64,000 nt of DNA from contig NC_079315.1 of NCBI RefSeq assembly GCF_029931775.1, positions 115,440,274 to 115,504,273 on the forward strand, written 5' to 3'. A model generated the notes under the pieces. That model saw only the letters and a program-made list of their open reading frames with translations. It did not search any database and was not told the origin of the DNA. A program made the translations under genes and the position numbers. This stretch comes from Euleptes europaea. Taxonomy: Eukaryota; Chordata; Lepidosauria; Squamata; Sphaerodactylidae. Below are positions 44,701 through 53,211 of this stretch, piece by piece (the stretch's first letter is position 1; the number at the start of each line of letters is the position of its first letter).

Positions 44701-47700
44701 GATAAACTGGAGGAGAGGAGAACAACGTAAGTCCCTTTGGGACTTAAATAAGCCGAATAATAAATAGATATGATAGTGTCCTTGTGGCTGCGGTGAGGAT
44801 GCTGCCACCATTTTAAAGTCGTTCTAAAATGCCGCGAGGGCCTGGTTCTGATCAGGCCAGCAGCGCAGTGGGGAGGCACTTTTGTGCCACCCCCATAACT
44901 TAATAAGTGCCCAAATGTCTCCCCCACAGCTGTTTCACCTGTCAAAAAGAAGTTGGGGGGGAGTAGGGTTGCCAACCTCCAGGTACGTAATAACAAAAAA
45001 TCACCTATGCTGAAATAACAATGCTGCAAACGAAAAACAGCACGTAGGCTCAATTATATTGCAGTAATAAATGTACTATATATAATCAACAACACATTGT
45101 TATACAAAGTAGCTATTACCTAAATCCTGTATTCTGCTACTATATCCTAATTCTATCAAGAACCTAAGCCGATAACCATAAACACAAACTTATATACACT
45201 ATCCAATCACAATTACCACATTCCTCATGAGAAAACACACAAATCTTTAAATCCTAATAGGAAGTCTCTTAACAAAAAAAACAAGTTGCTCCCTTCAAAG
45301 GGGCAGCAAACCAAGAGAAAAGGAGATGGAAAAGCTGTCAAAGATAGGACATTTTGGAGGACTTTCATTCATAGGGTCGCCATGAGTTGGAAGCGACTTG
45401 ACTGCACTTAACACACACACACAATTCAGTGAGGTGATTTCACCCGTGGAAATATGAAAAGAATGGGCAAATATGCCTCTATACAATCATAAAAAATAAA
45501 AAATAGCTGAAGATGCCATTTCAGCGAAATGCACACTGATCCAGAAGTGGCATCCGATCTTGGGCAACGCCTTTGTTTTTTGCCATCTTCTTTCACCAGG
45601 AGAGAGACGAGACAAGACGAACTTTGGGCATATTTTGCCCCGACTATCGACTTCTTCGGTGGACTTTTCCATATCCTTTTCTCTTGGTTTGCTGCCCTTT
45701 TGAAGGGAGCAACTTGTTTTTTTTGTTAAGAGACTTCCTATTAGGATTTAAAGATTTGTGTGTTTTCTCATGACGAATGTGGTAATTGTGATTGAACAGT
45801 GTATATAAGTTTGTGTTTATGGTTATAGGTTTAGGTTCTTGATAGAATTAGGATATAGTAGTAGGAAATAGGATTTAGGTAATAGCCACTTTGTATAATA
45901 TTTTGTTGTTGACTATATATAGTCAATTTATTACTGCAATATAATTGAGCCTACGTGCTGTTTTTCGTTTGCAACCTCCAGGTACTAGCTGGAGATCTCC
46001 TGCTATTACAACTGATCTCCAGCTGCTAGAGTTCAGTTCCCCTGGAGAAAATGACCACTTTGGCCATTGGACTCTATGGCATTGAAGTCCCTTCCTTCCT
46101 CAAACCCCGCCCTCCTCAGGCTCCGCCCCGAAAGCGTCCCACCGGTGGCGAAGAGGGACCTGGCAACCCTAGGGGGGAGTGAGAGCGCTGTGTAGCAGGA
46201 CCAAATAGGATCGAGCCCTCAAGACATTTCAAATTACTTTAAAATGGCTTCACTGTCCTTGTGCCTGCCACGAGGATGCCATCATGTCAAGTTTGGTCCG
46301 CGGTCCTCCAGAGGTCCCTGGGGGAGACTAATAAATATTCGACCAGTTTAAGACCCAAGTATGAGAAGGGGATAAAGGGGCGAGTGGACAGAGAGGAGAA
46401 CCTGAAGATGTGCCCCCCCCCCATAAACTTACCATGTCATGGACATGAGAACCACAGGAAGTAAAAGCCACCAGTAATAATCGCCATTGTTTGAGAAGAC
46501 GGCCATGAGCATACCCACCAGGACCCCATTGTAGCCGTAGAGTCCTGCCGCGATGGCTGATCTGTGTGAGAAGGCAAGCAGAGCAAAGATTCTTACGAAG
46601 AAGAAGAAGAAGAAGAGTTGGTTTTTAGATGCCGACTTTCTTTACCACTTGAGGCAGGATCAAATTGGTTTACAATAACCTTCCCTTCCCCTCCCCACAA
46701 CAGCCACCCTGTGAGGTGGGTGGGGCGGAGAGAGCTGTGACTAGCCCAAGGTCACCCAGCTGGCTTTGTGTGTAGGAGCGGGGGAATCAAACCCGGCTCT
46801 CCAGATCAGCGTCCACTGCTTCAGACCACTGCTCTTAACCACTATACTATGCTGGCTCTCTCCCAGGCCACCAGTCCACCAGCGGGAGGTTTTTGGGGTG
46901 GGGCTGGAGCAGCGATTCTGCGTGTGCAGTCGTGCAACACGATCACATCACTTTCGGGTTTACCCTGGAAGAACCGCATCACGACAGGATGCTTGAGCAC
47001 TCAAACCTATATGTTTTGGGGGTTTGAATGCTAAAGCATCCCGTTGCGATGCGGCGCTTCCGGGGGTAAACTGGTAGTGACGTAATCACATCACCCAAAG
47101 CCACGCGTGCATGGGGTCGCCACTCCTTGCAGCCGGGTGCATTGGCGAGCAATTGCCCGCTGGAACCAGCCACCTGGCAACCCTATTACTATAGCATTTC
47201 TGCAGTAAGTACTGAGAGACAGTCTGGTTAGAAGGTTGGACTAGGAACTGGGAGCTGCTCTGCCATGGAAGCCTGCTGGGTCACACACTCTCGGCCTAAC
47301 CTACCTCGCAGGGTTGTTATGAGGATAAAATGTAGGAGAGAAGAACGATGTAAGCCACAATGGATTCCCATTGCTGAGAAAGGCGGCGTAGAAATGGAGT
47401 GAATTAATAAATAAGTTGTGGATCTGAGGACGAGCGTTAACGTGGGGAGCTTACCTCGATTTCCCCCGCACACATCCATTATGACCAAAAAGATCGCTGT
47501 GCAGTGACTTTCCTGGGTTAACTGTGTTTTTTGCTTGCAAATGATCCTATTCTTGAGATGACTGGCTGTCTAGTACACATCCCCTAACGGGGACCTCTGT
47601 TTTCCACATGCAGAAGATTGAATGATCCAAAATTTGGATTGGCTGTGTACTATGTGATCCCTGACCGGTTGGAATAGCTTCTGCCTGCAATCCAGGAAGG

Positions 47701-50700
47701 GGGGAGAGGAGGAGGAGAAGAGTTGGTTTTCATATGCCAACTTTCTCCACCACTTAAGGAAGAATCAAACCAGCTTACAGTCACCTTCCTCTCCCCTCAA
47801 CAGACACCCTGTGAGATAGGTGGGGCTGAGAGGGCTCAAAGAGAGCTGTGACTAGCTCCAGGTCACCCAGCTGGCTTCATGTGTAGGAGTGGGGAAACCA
47901 ACCCGGTTCACCGGATTAGAGTCTGCCGCTCATGGGTAGAAGTGGGGCAATCAAACCCAGCTCTCCAGATCAGAGTCCACCACTCCAACCCACCGCTCTT
48001 AACCACTACACCACGCTGGCTCTTGTTTGAAAGAAACAAGATAAAAATGGCACCAAAGAAGCAGCAGCACACAGGAAACAGAATAGACAAAAAGCAAATA
48101 TTCTCACAAAGGCTCTCAGGGAATCTTACTGAAATAGCTATTTTTGACCCATGGACTGAACTCGGGGACCAGATATCACCACCCTGCCAATCAGCATCAT
48201 TGGCTTTCCCTTACTGTATACACCCATGTGCAAAAATCTGTCTCACGTGGTCTTTCCTTCTGTGGCTGGGCGGCAGCTCATTCCAGGGCTATGATCTATG
48301 ATTTGATTGTTTTTCATTGTCACTTGGCGTGTCAGGGCACTGTTATAAACCCAGGTCCTCTGTGTAGGGTGAGGTAGCCAATATATTTTAATAAGTAAAT
48401 AGTGTGGTGTAGTGGTTAGAGTGTTGGATTAGGCTCTGGAAGACCTGGGTCCGAATCCTCACTCTGCCATGGAAGCCTGCTGGGTCACCTTGGGCCAGTC
48501 TCAAGCTCTCAGCCTAACCTTCCTCTCAGGGTTGTTGTTAGGGTGAGCCACCTTGAGCCAAGAGAAAAAGTGGGACATAAATATTTTAATAATTCATGAA
48601 ATAAACAGATAATGGAGATGAGGAGGAGAATGCTGTCGGCCACTCTGGATCTCCATTGGGCAGAAAAGTGGGGTATAAATGAAGTAAATCAATAAAACAA
48701 ACATTTGGGAATTTTTAATTGGGATACTCACATGTATGAGTAATTCTCCCCCCACCCCCAATATTTATTTTGGGTGTGGTGTAGTGGTTAAGGGCGATGG
48801 ACTCCAATCTGGAGAACTGGGTTTGTTTCCCCAGTCCTCCACATGCAGCTGGCTGGGTGACCTTGGGCTAGTCACAGTTCTTTCAGAACTCTCTCAACCC
48901 CACCTACCTCACAATGTGTTTGTTGGGGAGAAGGGGAAGGTGATTGTAAAAACCAACTCTTCTTCTTCTTTATACCTCGCCTCCCTCTCAAAAGAGAACT
49001 CAAAGCAGATGACATTGATCTCCTCTCCTCCATTTTATTCTTGCGCCAACCCTATGAGGTAGGTCAGGCTGAGAAGGTGCGACTGGCCCAAGATCACCCA
49101 GCAACCTTTCCTGGATCGAGCGAGGATTCGAATCTGGGTCTCCCAGATCCTAGTCCAACTTTTTAACCACTACACCACACTGGCTTACATCTGCTCACAG
49201 ATTAGCACCACTCTGCTTTGCTATGGAATCCAACATTTGAAGAGCCTGGAAACGATCGGTAGGCCGTAAGCCCAGTTGGCACTGTCACATAAACTTTGCA
49301 GAAATATTTTGAGAAATTAAAGAACGATTAACAGACCACTTACCTCTCCTGGCTCAGAAGAAGAGCTGTTAAAGTCGAGACGACAGCTCCTAAGCATCCG
49401 GTGAGGGTCATCCAGGGGCTCTGGACAAGGAATGCGGCGATCATGATCAACCCACTGAGAGGGTTGCTGACAAACATCACTTGAGATACTCCCCGCAGGA
49501 CCCAGTCGATGAACTGGAACAACAGTGGCTTATCTGAAAGACAGTCCCATTGAGTTACATACCTGCAGATGAAGAGGGCTTCTAACAACATAAAGTATGC
49601 ATACCCTAATAGTTTGGACCTAGCATACCCCTAATAGGTTAGACCGGACTCACCCCTAATAGGTTAGATGACTGTAAAGCTTTCGGGGAGAGGCTGCCCA
49701 GGGAGACTGTTCAGAAGCTTAGAACAAGTTCAAATACAGCATTATTGACGGGCACAGAGGCAAAGGAACACATCTCACCAAGACGTAAAGAGCTTCGATG
49801 GTTTTGAGTTTGTTCCAGGAACACGTCAAGAATGCTAGCTGTATGACCTAAAAAGCCTCAAGTAGACTTGTGTCTCCTGTATAGTCTTTGAAGACTGTAT
49901 CTGGGCAGCTGCACCTTCAGATGTGTGATAGGTAGTTAGTCACCTGGAATATGGCCTGCTCTGCAGTGCCACCATCTGTAAAACTCCGCCTTTCTCAGGC
50001 TCCACCCTCAAAATCTCCAGGTATTTCTCAACTCAGAGCTTGCAGCCCTACATAGGATCCACCCTCCAAAGAAGCCATTTCCTCCACAGGAACTTATCTG
50101 TGTAGTCTGGCAACCAGTTGCAATTCTGGGAGATCTCCTTAATGGAGGCCCTAACCTATATTACCACCTCCCATGTTTACTTGTGGTGTAGTGGTTAAGA
50201 GCAGTGGTTTGGAGTGGCGGACTCTGGAGAACTGGGTTTGATTCCCCACTCCTCCACATGAGCGGCGGACGCTAATCTGGTGAACCGGGTTGGTTTCCCC
50301 ACTCCTCTACATGAAGCCAGCTGAGTGACCTTGGGCTAGTCACAGTTCTCTCCGAACTCTCACAGCTTTACCTACCTCACAGGGTGTCTGTTGAGGGGAA
50401 GGGAAGGGGATTGTAAGCCAGTTTGATTCTCCCTTAAATGGTAGAGAAAGTCAGCATATAAAAACCAACTCCTCCTCCTCCTCTTCTTCTTCTTCTACTA
50501 CTACTACTACTACTACTGCACATTGAGGCATGCGATCTCCAACTGTGCTGATTCATCCTATTGCTCAAAAGTTAAGCATGGGGGCTGGCTGCTGTGCGTG
50601 CATCTCTTGCAACATCTGGCCAGCCTCTTCCTTGCCAACGAGGTTGTAAAATATGACACACATTTATTATTGTTTGTAACAATGTTTTGCAGTTAGGAAG

Positions 50701-52559
50701 TTGATTGAGCGGCGCAGCAACTGCCAGTAGAGTTTGTGCCGAAGACAAGGGGGCTTATTTATGGGGATTGTGTCTAATTGGGCAGATGGTGTGTGCATCA
50801 GCCTGCTAGAGATTGCAACACACCCTTCTGTACATAATTTAAACTTCACGCTGGATGGTCAGCAAGAGACACACATATAGACTGGGAAAGGGAAGGAAGG
50901 GGACAAGAGAAGGATCAGTGCATGCTTGGGAAATAAATATCCAGCATTATGGAGTGTAAATTAAAGGCCAAATGAAGGGATGTCATTAGGGCTGCAACTC
51001 CAGCATGGGAAATTCCTGGGGATTTGGGGAAAGTGGATTTTTTGGAGATAAGGGAGATCAGTGGGGATAGGGTTGCCAGCCTCCAGGTACTAGCTGGAGA
51101 TCTCCTGCTGTGACAACTGATCTCCAGCTGATAGAGGTCAGTTCACCTGGAGAAAATAGTTGCTTTGGCAATTGGACTCTATGGCATTGAAGTCCCTCCC
51201 CAAACCCTGCCCTCCTCAGACTCCGCCCCAAAAACCTCCCGCCGGTGGCGAAGAGGGGCCTGGCAACTCTATACGCTGATGAGATCCCTCTCCTCCCCAA
51301 ATCCCACCTTTCCCAGTCTCCACACCCAAAATCTCCAGGCATTTCCCAACCCAGAGCTGGCAACCCTTCCTGTGAACTGAATCCTGGTTTCTCAAGCTAA
51401 CCACTGTTAAAAAGAAACTTGGTTCTGTGTTCAGTCCAAATGGGGCTATTAGCCCTTCCACAAACTTACCTTTCAGCCAGTCTCCAAATGCCTTCATATC
51501 TCCTGTCAAATAGCTCAGAGCGCCCCAGATTTGTTCCCAGATTTTCCTTGTCTGACTTTGCGTTTTGCTGCTCTTTTCCCCTGGGGCTTCCATCTCCATT
51601 GTGATTTTCAAGCTCTGCAAGAACAAGAAGTACCATGCATCAGATATCACAACATACCCTTCTACTAGGGTTGCCAACCTCCAGGTGGTGGCTGGAGATC
51701 TCCTGCTATTACAACTGATCTCCAGCCAATAGAGATGAGTTCACCTGGAGAAAATGGCCGCTTTGGCAATTGGACTCTATGGCATTGAAGTCCCTCCCCT
51801 CCCCAAACCCCACCCTCCTCAGACTCCACCCCAAAAACCTCATGCCGGTGGCGAAGAGGGGCCTGGCAACTTTTCATCAGGTCCCTTTTGCCAGGTCCCT
51901 TTTCATCATCAGTGGGAGATTCTGGGGGTGGGGCCTGAGGAGGGTGGAGTTTGGGGAGCGGAGGGACTTCAATGCCATAGAGTCCAATTGCCAAAGTGGC
52001 CATTTTATCCAGGGGAACTGATCTCTGTCAGCTGGAGATCAGTTGTAATAGCAAGATATCTTCAGCTAGTACCAGGAGATTGGCAACCCTACAAACAAGG
52101 GACACAATGTAGGTGAAAGGGATGTGTTTTATGAGTAGGGTTGCCAGGTCCCTCTTCGCCATTGGCAGGAGGTTTTGGGGGCAGAGCCTGAGGAGGACAG
52201 GGTTTGGGGAAGGGAGGGATCCTGATGCCATAGAGTCCAATGACCAAGGCAGCCATTTTCTCCAGGCAAACTGATCTCGGTCGGCTGGAGATCAGTTGTA
52301 ATAGCAGGAGATCTCCAGCTAGTACCTGGAGGTTGGCAGCTATAGATATAGGCCACGTTCCAAGCATGCCTACCTGGGCTTCCAGCCTCTCCAAGAGCGG
52401 CAGGCTTTGAGCAGGGTCTTGGGCAGACGTTGGCCAGCGCTGGCTCTTAAGCTCAGAGTCAAAAGGCTCGTGCCCACCTGGGCCTGGGTCTGTCGGGACA
52501 GGGTTGGCGGAGGATCCGCCAAGACCGGTGAGGGAAGATCCATCCATCTGTCCTAGCAT
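30980..52559 (-). CDS. SLC14A1: SLC14A1, urea transporter (UT-B/UT-A family), complete coding sequence
   Basis: Nine exons join in frame: 52559-52374, 51614-51470, 49533-49344, 46561-46433, 42853-42661, 37333-37186, 34602-34468, 31529-31480 and 31159-30980. They total 1,356 bp and encode 451 residues. SLC14 proteins are trimeric plasma-membrane channels that pass urea down its gradient in erythrocytes and kidney. Family marks are LPVFTLPF (residues 233-240), [27 protein letters not shown]-like sequence and [14 protein letters not shown] near the end. The N-terminus ([11 protein letters not shown]) resembles the long human UT-B form (MNGRSLIGGAG) and the gene lies next to SIGLEC15, so SLC14A1 is preferred. 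Several core stretches ([21 protein letters not shown]) are closer to SLC14A2, so it may be a single ancestral-type gene. The second signature reads LPLGTWAF with Ala401 in place of the usual Pro. All introns are GT-AG. Confidence 0.93.
31213..31430 (+). mobile_element. GGTTGCCA MITE in the last SLC14A1 intron
   Basis: Fills two thirds of the 320-bp intron. Confidence 0.88.
31480..31529 (-). CDS. SLC14A1: SLC14A1 exon 8 (50 bp)
   Basis: Short exon reading [17 protein letters not shown], matching human ALFTAYLG and the following helix. Acceptor cttttcacag, donor TTGGTG|GTAAGT. Confidence 0.95.
31840..32515 (-). mobile_element. CR1-type 3' end, two joined copies
   Basis: A ~185-bp tail (31840-32025) followed by a longer copy (32026-32515) reaching RT-coding sequence. 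In an SLC14A1 intron. Confidence 0.87.
32740..32972 (+). mobile_element. CR1-type tail
   Basis: ACTAGTCATGATGCATACCT ... TTACGTTCTTATG. Confidence 0.85.
32973..33181. mobile_element. Composite GGTTGCCA MITE pieces
   Basis: Reverse middle part joined to a forward end. Confidence 0.65.
33277..33576. mobile_element. Fold-back MITE (ACAGCCATGCATAAA ends)
   Basis: The two halves are reverse complements over most of the length: GACTACTTTGGGGCTTTG and CAAAGTCCCAAAGTAGTC, CCGTCAGAGGTCGC and GCGACCTCTGACAG. Confidence 0.88.
33577..33760 (-). mobile_element. CORE/MIR-like SINE 3' part with (GAA)n tail
   Basis: (GAA)n at 33577-33632, then the reverse SINE tail. Confidence 0.85.
34245..34460 (-). mobile_element. 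CR1 fragment abutting the SLC14A1 exon 7 donor
   Basis: Reverse CR1 piece ending GCTAAACATACCCAGC; the splice donor of exon 34602-34468 lies at 34467-34466. Confidence 0.85.
34468..34602 (-). CDS. SLC14A1: SLC14A1 exon 7
   Basis: 135 bp, residues 331-376: [20 protein letters not shown] then [15 protein letters not shown]. Acceptor ttttcttggcag, donor TTCTG|GTAGGT. A CR1 fragment begins about 7 bp into the following intron. Confidence 0.96.
34893..35345 (-). mobile_element. CR1 3' end, third subfamily
   Basis: Distinct tail (GGCCATAGAGGCCATCTAGT, CAGCCTCTGCTTAAAGACTG) followed by RT C-terminal sequence reading [19 protein letters not shown] on the minus strand. Confidence 0.88.
35360..35545 (+). 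mobile_element. 5S-SINE, partial
   Basis: Shortened 5S-like head and tail. Confidence 0.78.
35639..36121. mobile_element. hAT-like element with perfect 8-bp duplication
   Basis: Ends CAGTGGCAGACTGG/CAGCCCGCCACTG; TAGATAAT at 35631-35638 and 36122-36129. AT-rich middle, no transposase. Confidence 0.93.
36218..36400 (+). mobile_element. 5S-SINE
   Basis: CCAATCTCATCAGACCTCCG ... TGGGAGACCACCAAGGAAGG. Confidence 0.85.
36412..37150 (+). mobile_element. 5S-SINE split by CR1
   Basis: Parts 36412-36571 and 37123-37150. Confidence 0.85.
36572..37122 (-). mobile_element. CR1 3' end inside a 5S-SINE
   Basis: Reverse CR1 of the 1996-2594 subfamily with RT C-terminus, inserted between 5S-SINE parts 36412-36571 and 37123-37150. 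Confidence 0.9.
37186..37333 (-). CDS. SLC14A1: SLC14A1 exon 6
   Basis: 148 bp, residues 282-331: [20 protein letters not shown] then [19 protein letters not shown], the start of the second structural repeat. Acceptor tgttgttccacag, donor TGCAG|GTATGA. Confidence 0.96.
37425..38015. mobile_element. Possible older fold-back relative
   Basis: Starts with CACGTTCACCCTCG ... GACCATTAGAGATCACCTCG and ends CCATGCATAAATGACCACGG; the middle is unlike the family. Confidence 0.4.
38218..38448 (+). other. Unexplained open frame in an SLC14A1 intron
   Basis: 77 codons including the stop, starting [20 protein letters not shown] and ending ISHK. The composition (helical, charged, balanced) looks protein-like and the frame runs against the host gene. 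It has no recognised domain, no repeat match I know of, and no clear splice sites. It may be a processed pseudogene fragment or part of an unrecognised element. Confidence 0.3.
38570..39200 (+). mobile_element. Penelope-like fragment F with hammerhead-like core
   Basis: AT-rich segment in an SLC14A1 intron with CTGAGGA-A-GGC...GCC-GAAACGCGT at 38983-39011 and an AATAAA-rich end near 39100. No arms or duplications found; limits are approximate. Confidence 0.45.
38983..39007 (+). ncRNA. Hammerhead-like core, 3-bp stem II
   Basis: CTGAGGA, one A, stem GGC/GCC, then GAAA. Confidence 0.45.
39566..39860. mobile_element. Fold-back MITE, same family
   Basis: ACCATCAGAGGTCACCTCGC ... GCGAGGCGATCTCTGTTGGT; ends AACAGCCATGCATAAAAG. 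Confidence 0.88.
40370..40614 (-). mobile_element. CORE/MIR-like SINE
   Basis: Reverse, nearly full-length. Confidence 0.88.
40914..40990 (-). mobile_element. 5S-SINE tail fragment
   Basis: GCCATCAAGTCACAGCTAAT and following. Confidence 0.7.
40991..41113 (-). mobile_element. CORE/MIR-like SINE 5' half
   Basis: Ends CTACACCACGCTGGCTC; joined to a 5S-SINE tail at 40914-40990. Confidence 0.85.
41494..41748 (+). mobile_element. CR1 3' end
   Basis: TTGGTTCTCGTGCCCCTTTC ... TGGACTAGATGACCCTGGTG; the (TG)n at 41757 follows. Confidence 0.87.
41757..41785. repeat. (TG)n microsatellite
   Basis: About 14 units after a CR1 end. Confidence 0.95.
41873..42300 (-). mobile_element. CR1-type 3' end
   Basis: Reverse copy with coding remnant reading [20 protein letters not shown]. 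Confidence 0.9.
42363..42590 (+). mobile_element. GGTTGCCA MITE, variant
   Basis: Starts TAGGGTTGCCAATCTCC, ends GAGCTGGCAACCTG; 70 bp from an SLC14A1 exon. Confidence 0.85.
42661..42853 (-). CDS. SLC14A1: SLC14A1 exon 5, first signature motif
   Basis: 193 bp, residues 217-281. Holds [11 protein letters not shown], the first LPxxTxPF urea-channel signature, and [14 protein letters not shown], ending NWSEVQVPL. Acceptor ccttttccag, donor CCTTTG|GTAAGA. Its NWS sequon aligns with the glycosylated extracellular loop of the family. Confidence 0.96.
43127..43337 (+). mobile_element. GGTTGCCA MITE
   Basis: Full-length; a C-rich stretch follows to about 43405. Confidence 0.92.
43900..44095 (-). 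mobile_element. 5S-SINE
   Basis: Reverse copy. Confidence 0.88.
44227..44623 (+). mobile_element. Two GGTTGCCA MITE copies in tandem
   Basis: Copies 44227-44403 (end missing) and 44404-44623. Confidence 0.88.
45336..45424 (+). mobile_element. Bov-B tail fragment
   Basis: Matches the last ~90 bp of 55495-55985, nested in insertion G. Confidence 0.8.
45507..45529 (+). ncRNA. Hammerhead-like core, weak stem II
   Basis: CTGAAGA, one T, a short GC/GC stem around CATTTCA, then GAAA. Weaker than the cores at 18810 and 59007. Confidence 0.35.
46433..46561 (-). CDS. SLC14A1: SLC14A1 exon 4
   Basis: 129 bp, residues 175-217: [20 protein letters not shown] then [18 protein letters not shown]. Acceptor cttctcacacag, donor ACATG|GTAAGT. 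Confidence 0.96.
46593..46858 (-). mobile_element. CORE/MIR-like SINE
   Basis: Reverse copy 32 bp upstream of SLC14A1 exon 46561-46433. Confidence 0.9.
46859..47190. mobile_element. Divergent MITE containing a ~155-bp fold-back
   Basis: The fold-back at about 46938-47095 has TGATC/GTAATCACATCA and GGGTTTACC/GGGGGTAAAC-type arms. The right end GGCAACCCTA is of the GGTTGCCA kind. Confidence 0.6.
47208..47412 (+). mobile_element. Second MIR-like SINE type
   Basis: CTGCCATGGAAGCCTGCTGG ... AGGATAAAATGTAGGAGAG. Confidence 0.7.
47700..48023 (-). mobile_element. CORE/MIR-like SINE
   Basis: Reverse, full-length. Confidence 0.9.
48403..48690 (+). mobile_element. Second MIR-like SINE type
   Basis: Head GTGGTGTAGTGGTTAGAGTG with box B GGTCCGAATCC; 3' end repeated at 48615-48690. 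Confidence 0.72.
48770..48972 (+). mobile_element. CORE/MIR-like SINE, internally shortened
   Basis: Head and 3' end present, middle shortened. Confidence 0.82.
48973..49188 (-). mobile_element. MIR-like SINE
   Basis: Reverse; ends AACCACTACACCACACTGGC. Confidence 0.7.
49344..49533 (-). CDS. SLC14A1: SLC14A1 exon 3
   Basis: 190 bp, residues 111-174: [20 protein letters not shown] through LLLSQE, the first membrane helices of the N-terminal half. Acceptor actgtctttcag, donor GAGAG|GTAAGT. Confidence 0.96.
49970..50160. mobile_element. GGTTGCCA MITE pieces
   Basis: Forward tail then reverse middle. Confidence 0.65.
50180..50520 (+). mobile_element. CORE/MIR-like SINE with TTC/CTA tail
   Basis: Full-length; tail ends in (CTA)n. 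Confidence 0.9.
51067..51368 (+). mobile_element. GGTTGCCA MITE plus a second tail
   Basis: Full copy 51067-51272 and a tail to 51368, 100 bp from SLC14A1 exon 51614-51470. Confidence 0.88.
51470..51614 (-). CDS. SLC14A1: SLC14A1 exon 2
   Basis: Encodes residues 63-110, including [11 protein letters not shown] and the conserved [16 protein letters not shown] just before the first membrane helix. Acceptor ttcttgttcttgcag, donor AAAG|GTAAGT. The internal methionines at 68 and 70 could start a short form like the common 389-residue human protein. Confidence 0.93.
51667..52094. mobile_element. Two GGTTGCCA MITEs, tail to tail
   Basis: Forward copy 51667-51875 and reverse copy 51876-52094, between SLC14A1 exons 1 and 2. 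Confidence 0.9.
52135..52343 (-). mobile_element. GGTTGCCA MITE
   Basis: Full-length reverse copy ending 30 bp from the exon 1 donor. Confidence 0.92.
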
Positions 52560-52604
52560 TGCATACGTGATAAAGGGCGGGGAAGAGGAAGTCAGTCGGA
52601 GCAC
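52374..52604 (-). CDS. SLC14A1: SLC14A1 exon 1 (N-terminal, with start codon)
   Basis: Acceptor-like cctcttgcag ends at 52605 and the donor CCCAG|GTAGGC follows 52374. The first in-frame ATG is at 52559 ([10 protein letters not shown]); a second at 52547 (MDGSSL) aligns best with the human long form and would give 447 residues. The bases 52604-52560 are open in frame but taken as 5' UTR. The acceptor implies an upstream non-coding exon above 52604 that I could not place. Confidence 0.75.
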
Positions 52605-52746
52605 CTGCAAGAGGTTTATTTCTTTACAGGCACCTGGTCATGTCTCCCTCGTTAGGCTGTTAAGTTAATGGCCCTGATTGCTGCCGGTAGGCTGTCCTGT
52701 GTTGAACAAGGGTCCCAATGTAGGTGAAAGGGATGTGTTTTATGGG

Positions 52747-53030
52747 TAGGGTTGCCAGGTCCCTCTTCGCCATCAGCGGGAGGTTTGGGGGTGGAGCCTG
52801 AGGAGGGCTGGGTTTGAAGAGAGGAGGGACTTCATTGTCATAGAGTCCAATTGCCAAAGCGGCCATTTTCTCCAGGTGAACGTCTCTCTGTCAGTTGGAG
52901 ATCAGTTGTAAGAGCAGGAAATCTCCAGCTAGTACCTGGAGGTTGGTAACCCTACAAACGAGGGAAGGGACTTCAATGCCATAGAGTCCAATGGCCAAAG
53001 TGACCATTTTGTCCAGGGGAACTGATCTGA
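52747..53030 (-). mobile_element. GGTTGCCA MITE plus fragment
   Basis: Full copy 52747-52955, then a reverse piece to 53030. Confidence 0.88.
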
Positions 53031-53203
53031 AACACTTTTTGCCCACGTTTTCAAATTTGAGACAAAACAGGTTTCTTAAAACCTGGGGAAAGGTGGGGGA
53101 GAGCAACGTGACTTCTGGTGGTCAGAAATGGCATGCATAATCCAAACAAAGAACCCAAGTCATTGGAAGGATGACGGCAAGGGAAACAGCCATGCATAAA
53201 AGG
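53031..53203. mobile_element. Fold-back MITE, half copy
   Basis: Right half, ending ACAGCCATGCATAAAAGG. Confidence 0.82.
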
Positions 53204-53211
53204 CCCTAGGT

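Larger units (their letters stand above)
44987..45972. mobile_element. Fold-back Penelope-like insertion G in a GGTTGCCA MITE
   Basis: 986-bp insert flanked by AACCTCCAGGTAC at 44974-44986 and 45973-45985. Arms of 305 bp lie at 45026-45330 and 45668-45972, and the left side has a 39-bp extension. The middle holds a short Bov-B tail fragment (45336-45424) and a hammerhead-like core (45507-45529). The host MITE resumes to 46171. Confidence 0.75.
44964..46171 (+). mobile_element. GGTTGCCA MITE interrupted by insertion G
   Basis: Parts 44964-44986 and 45973-46171. Confidence 0.88.

Noticed and set aside
51667-52116. Frames of 112 and 120 codons
   Set aside because: They translate GGTTGCCA MITEs; the same peptides (e.g. 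[12 protein letters not shown]) recur at every copy.
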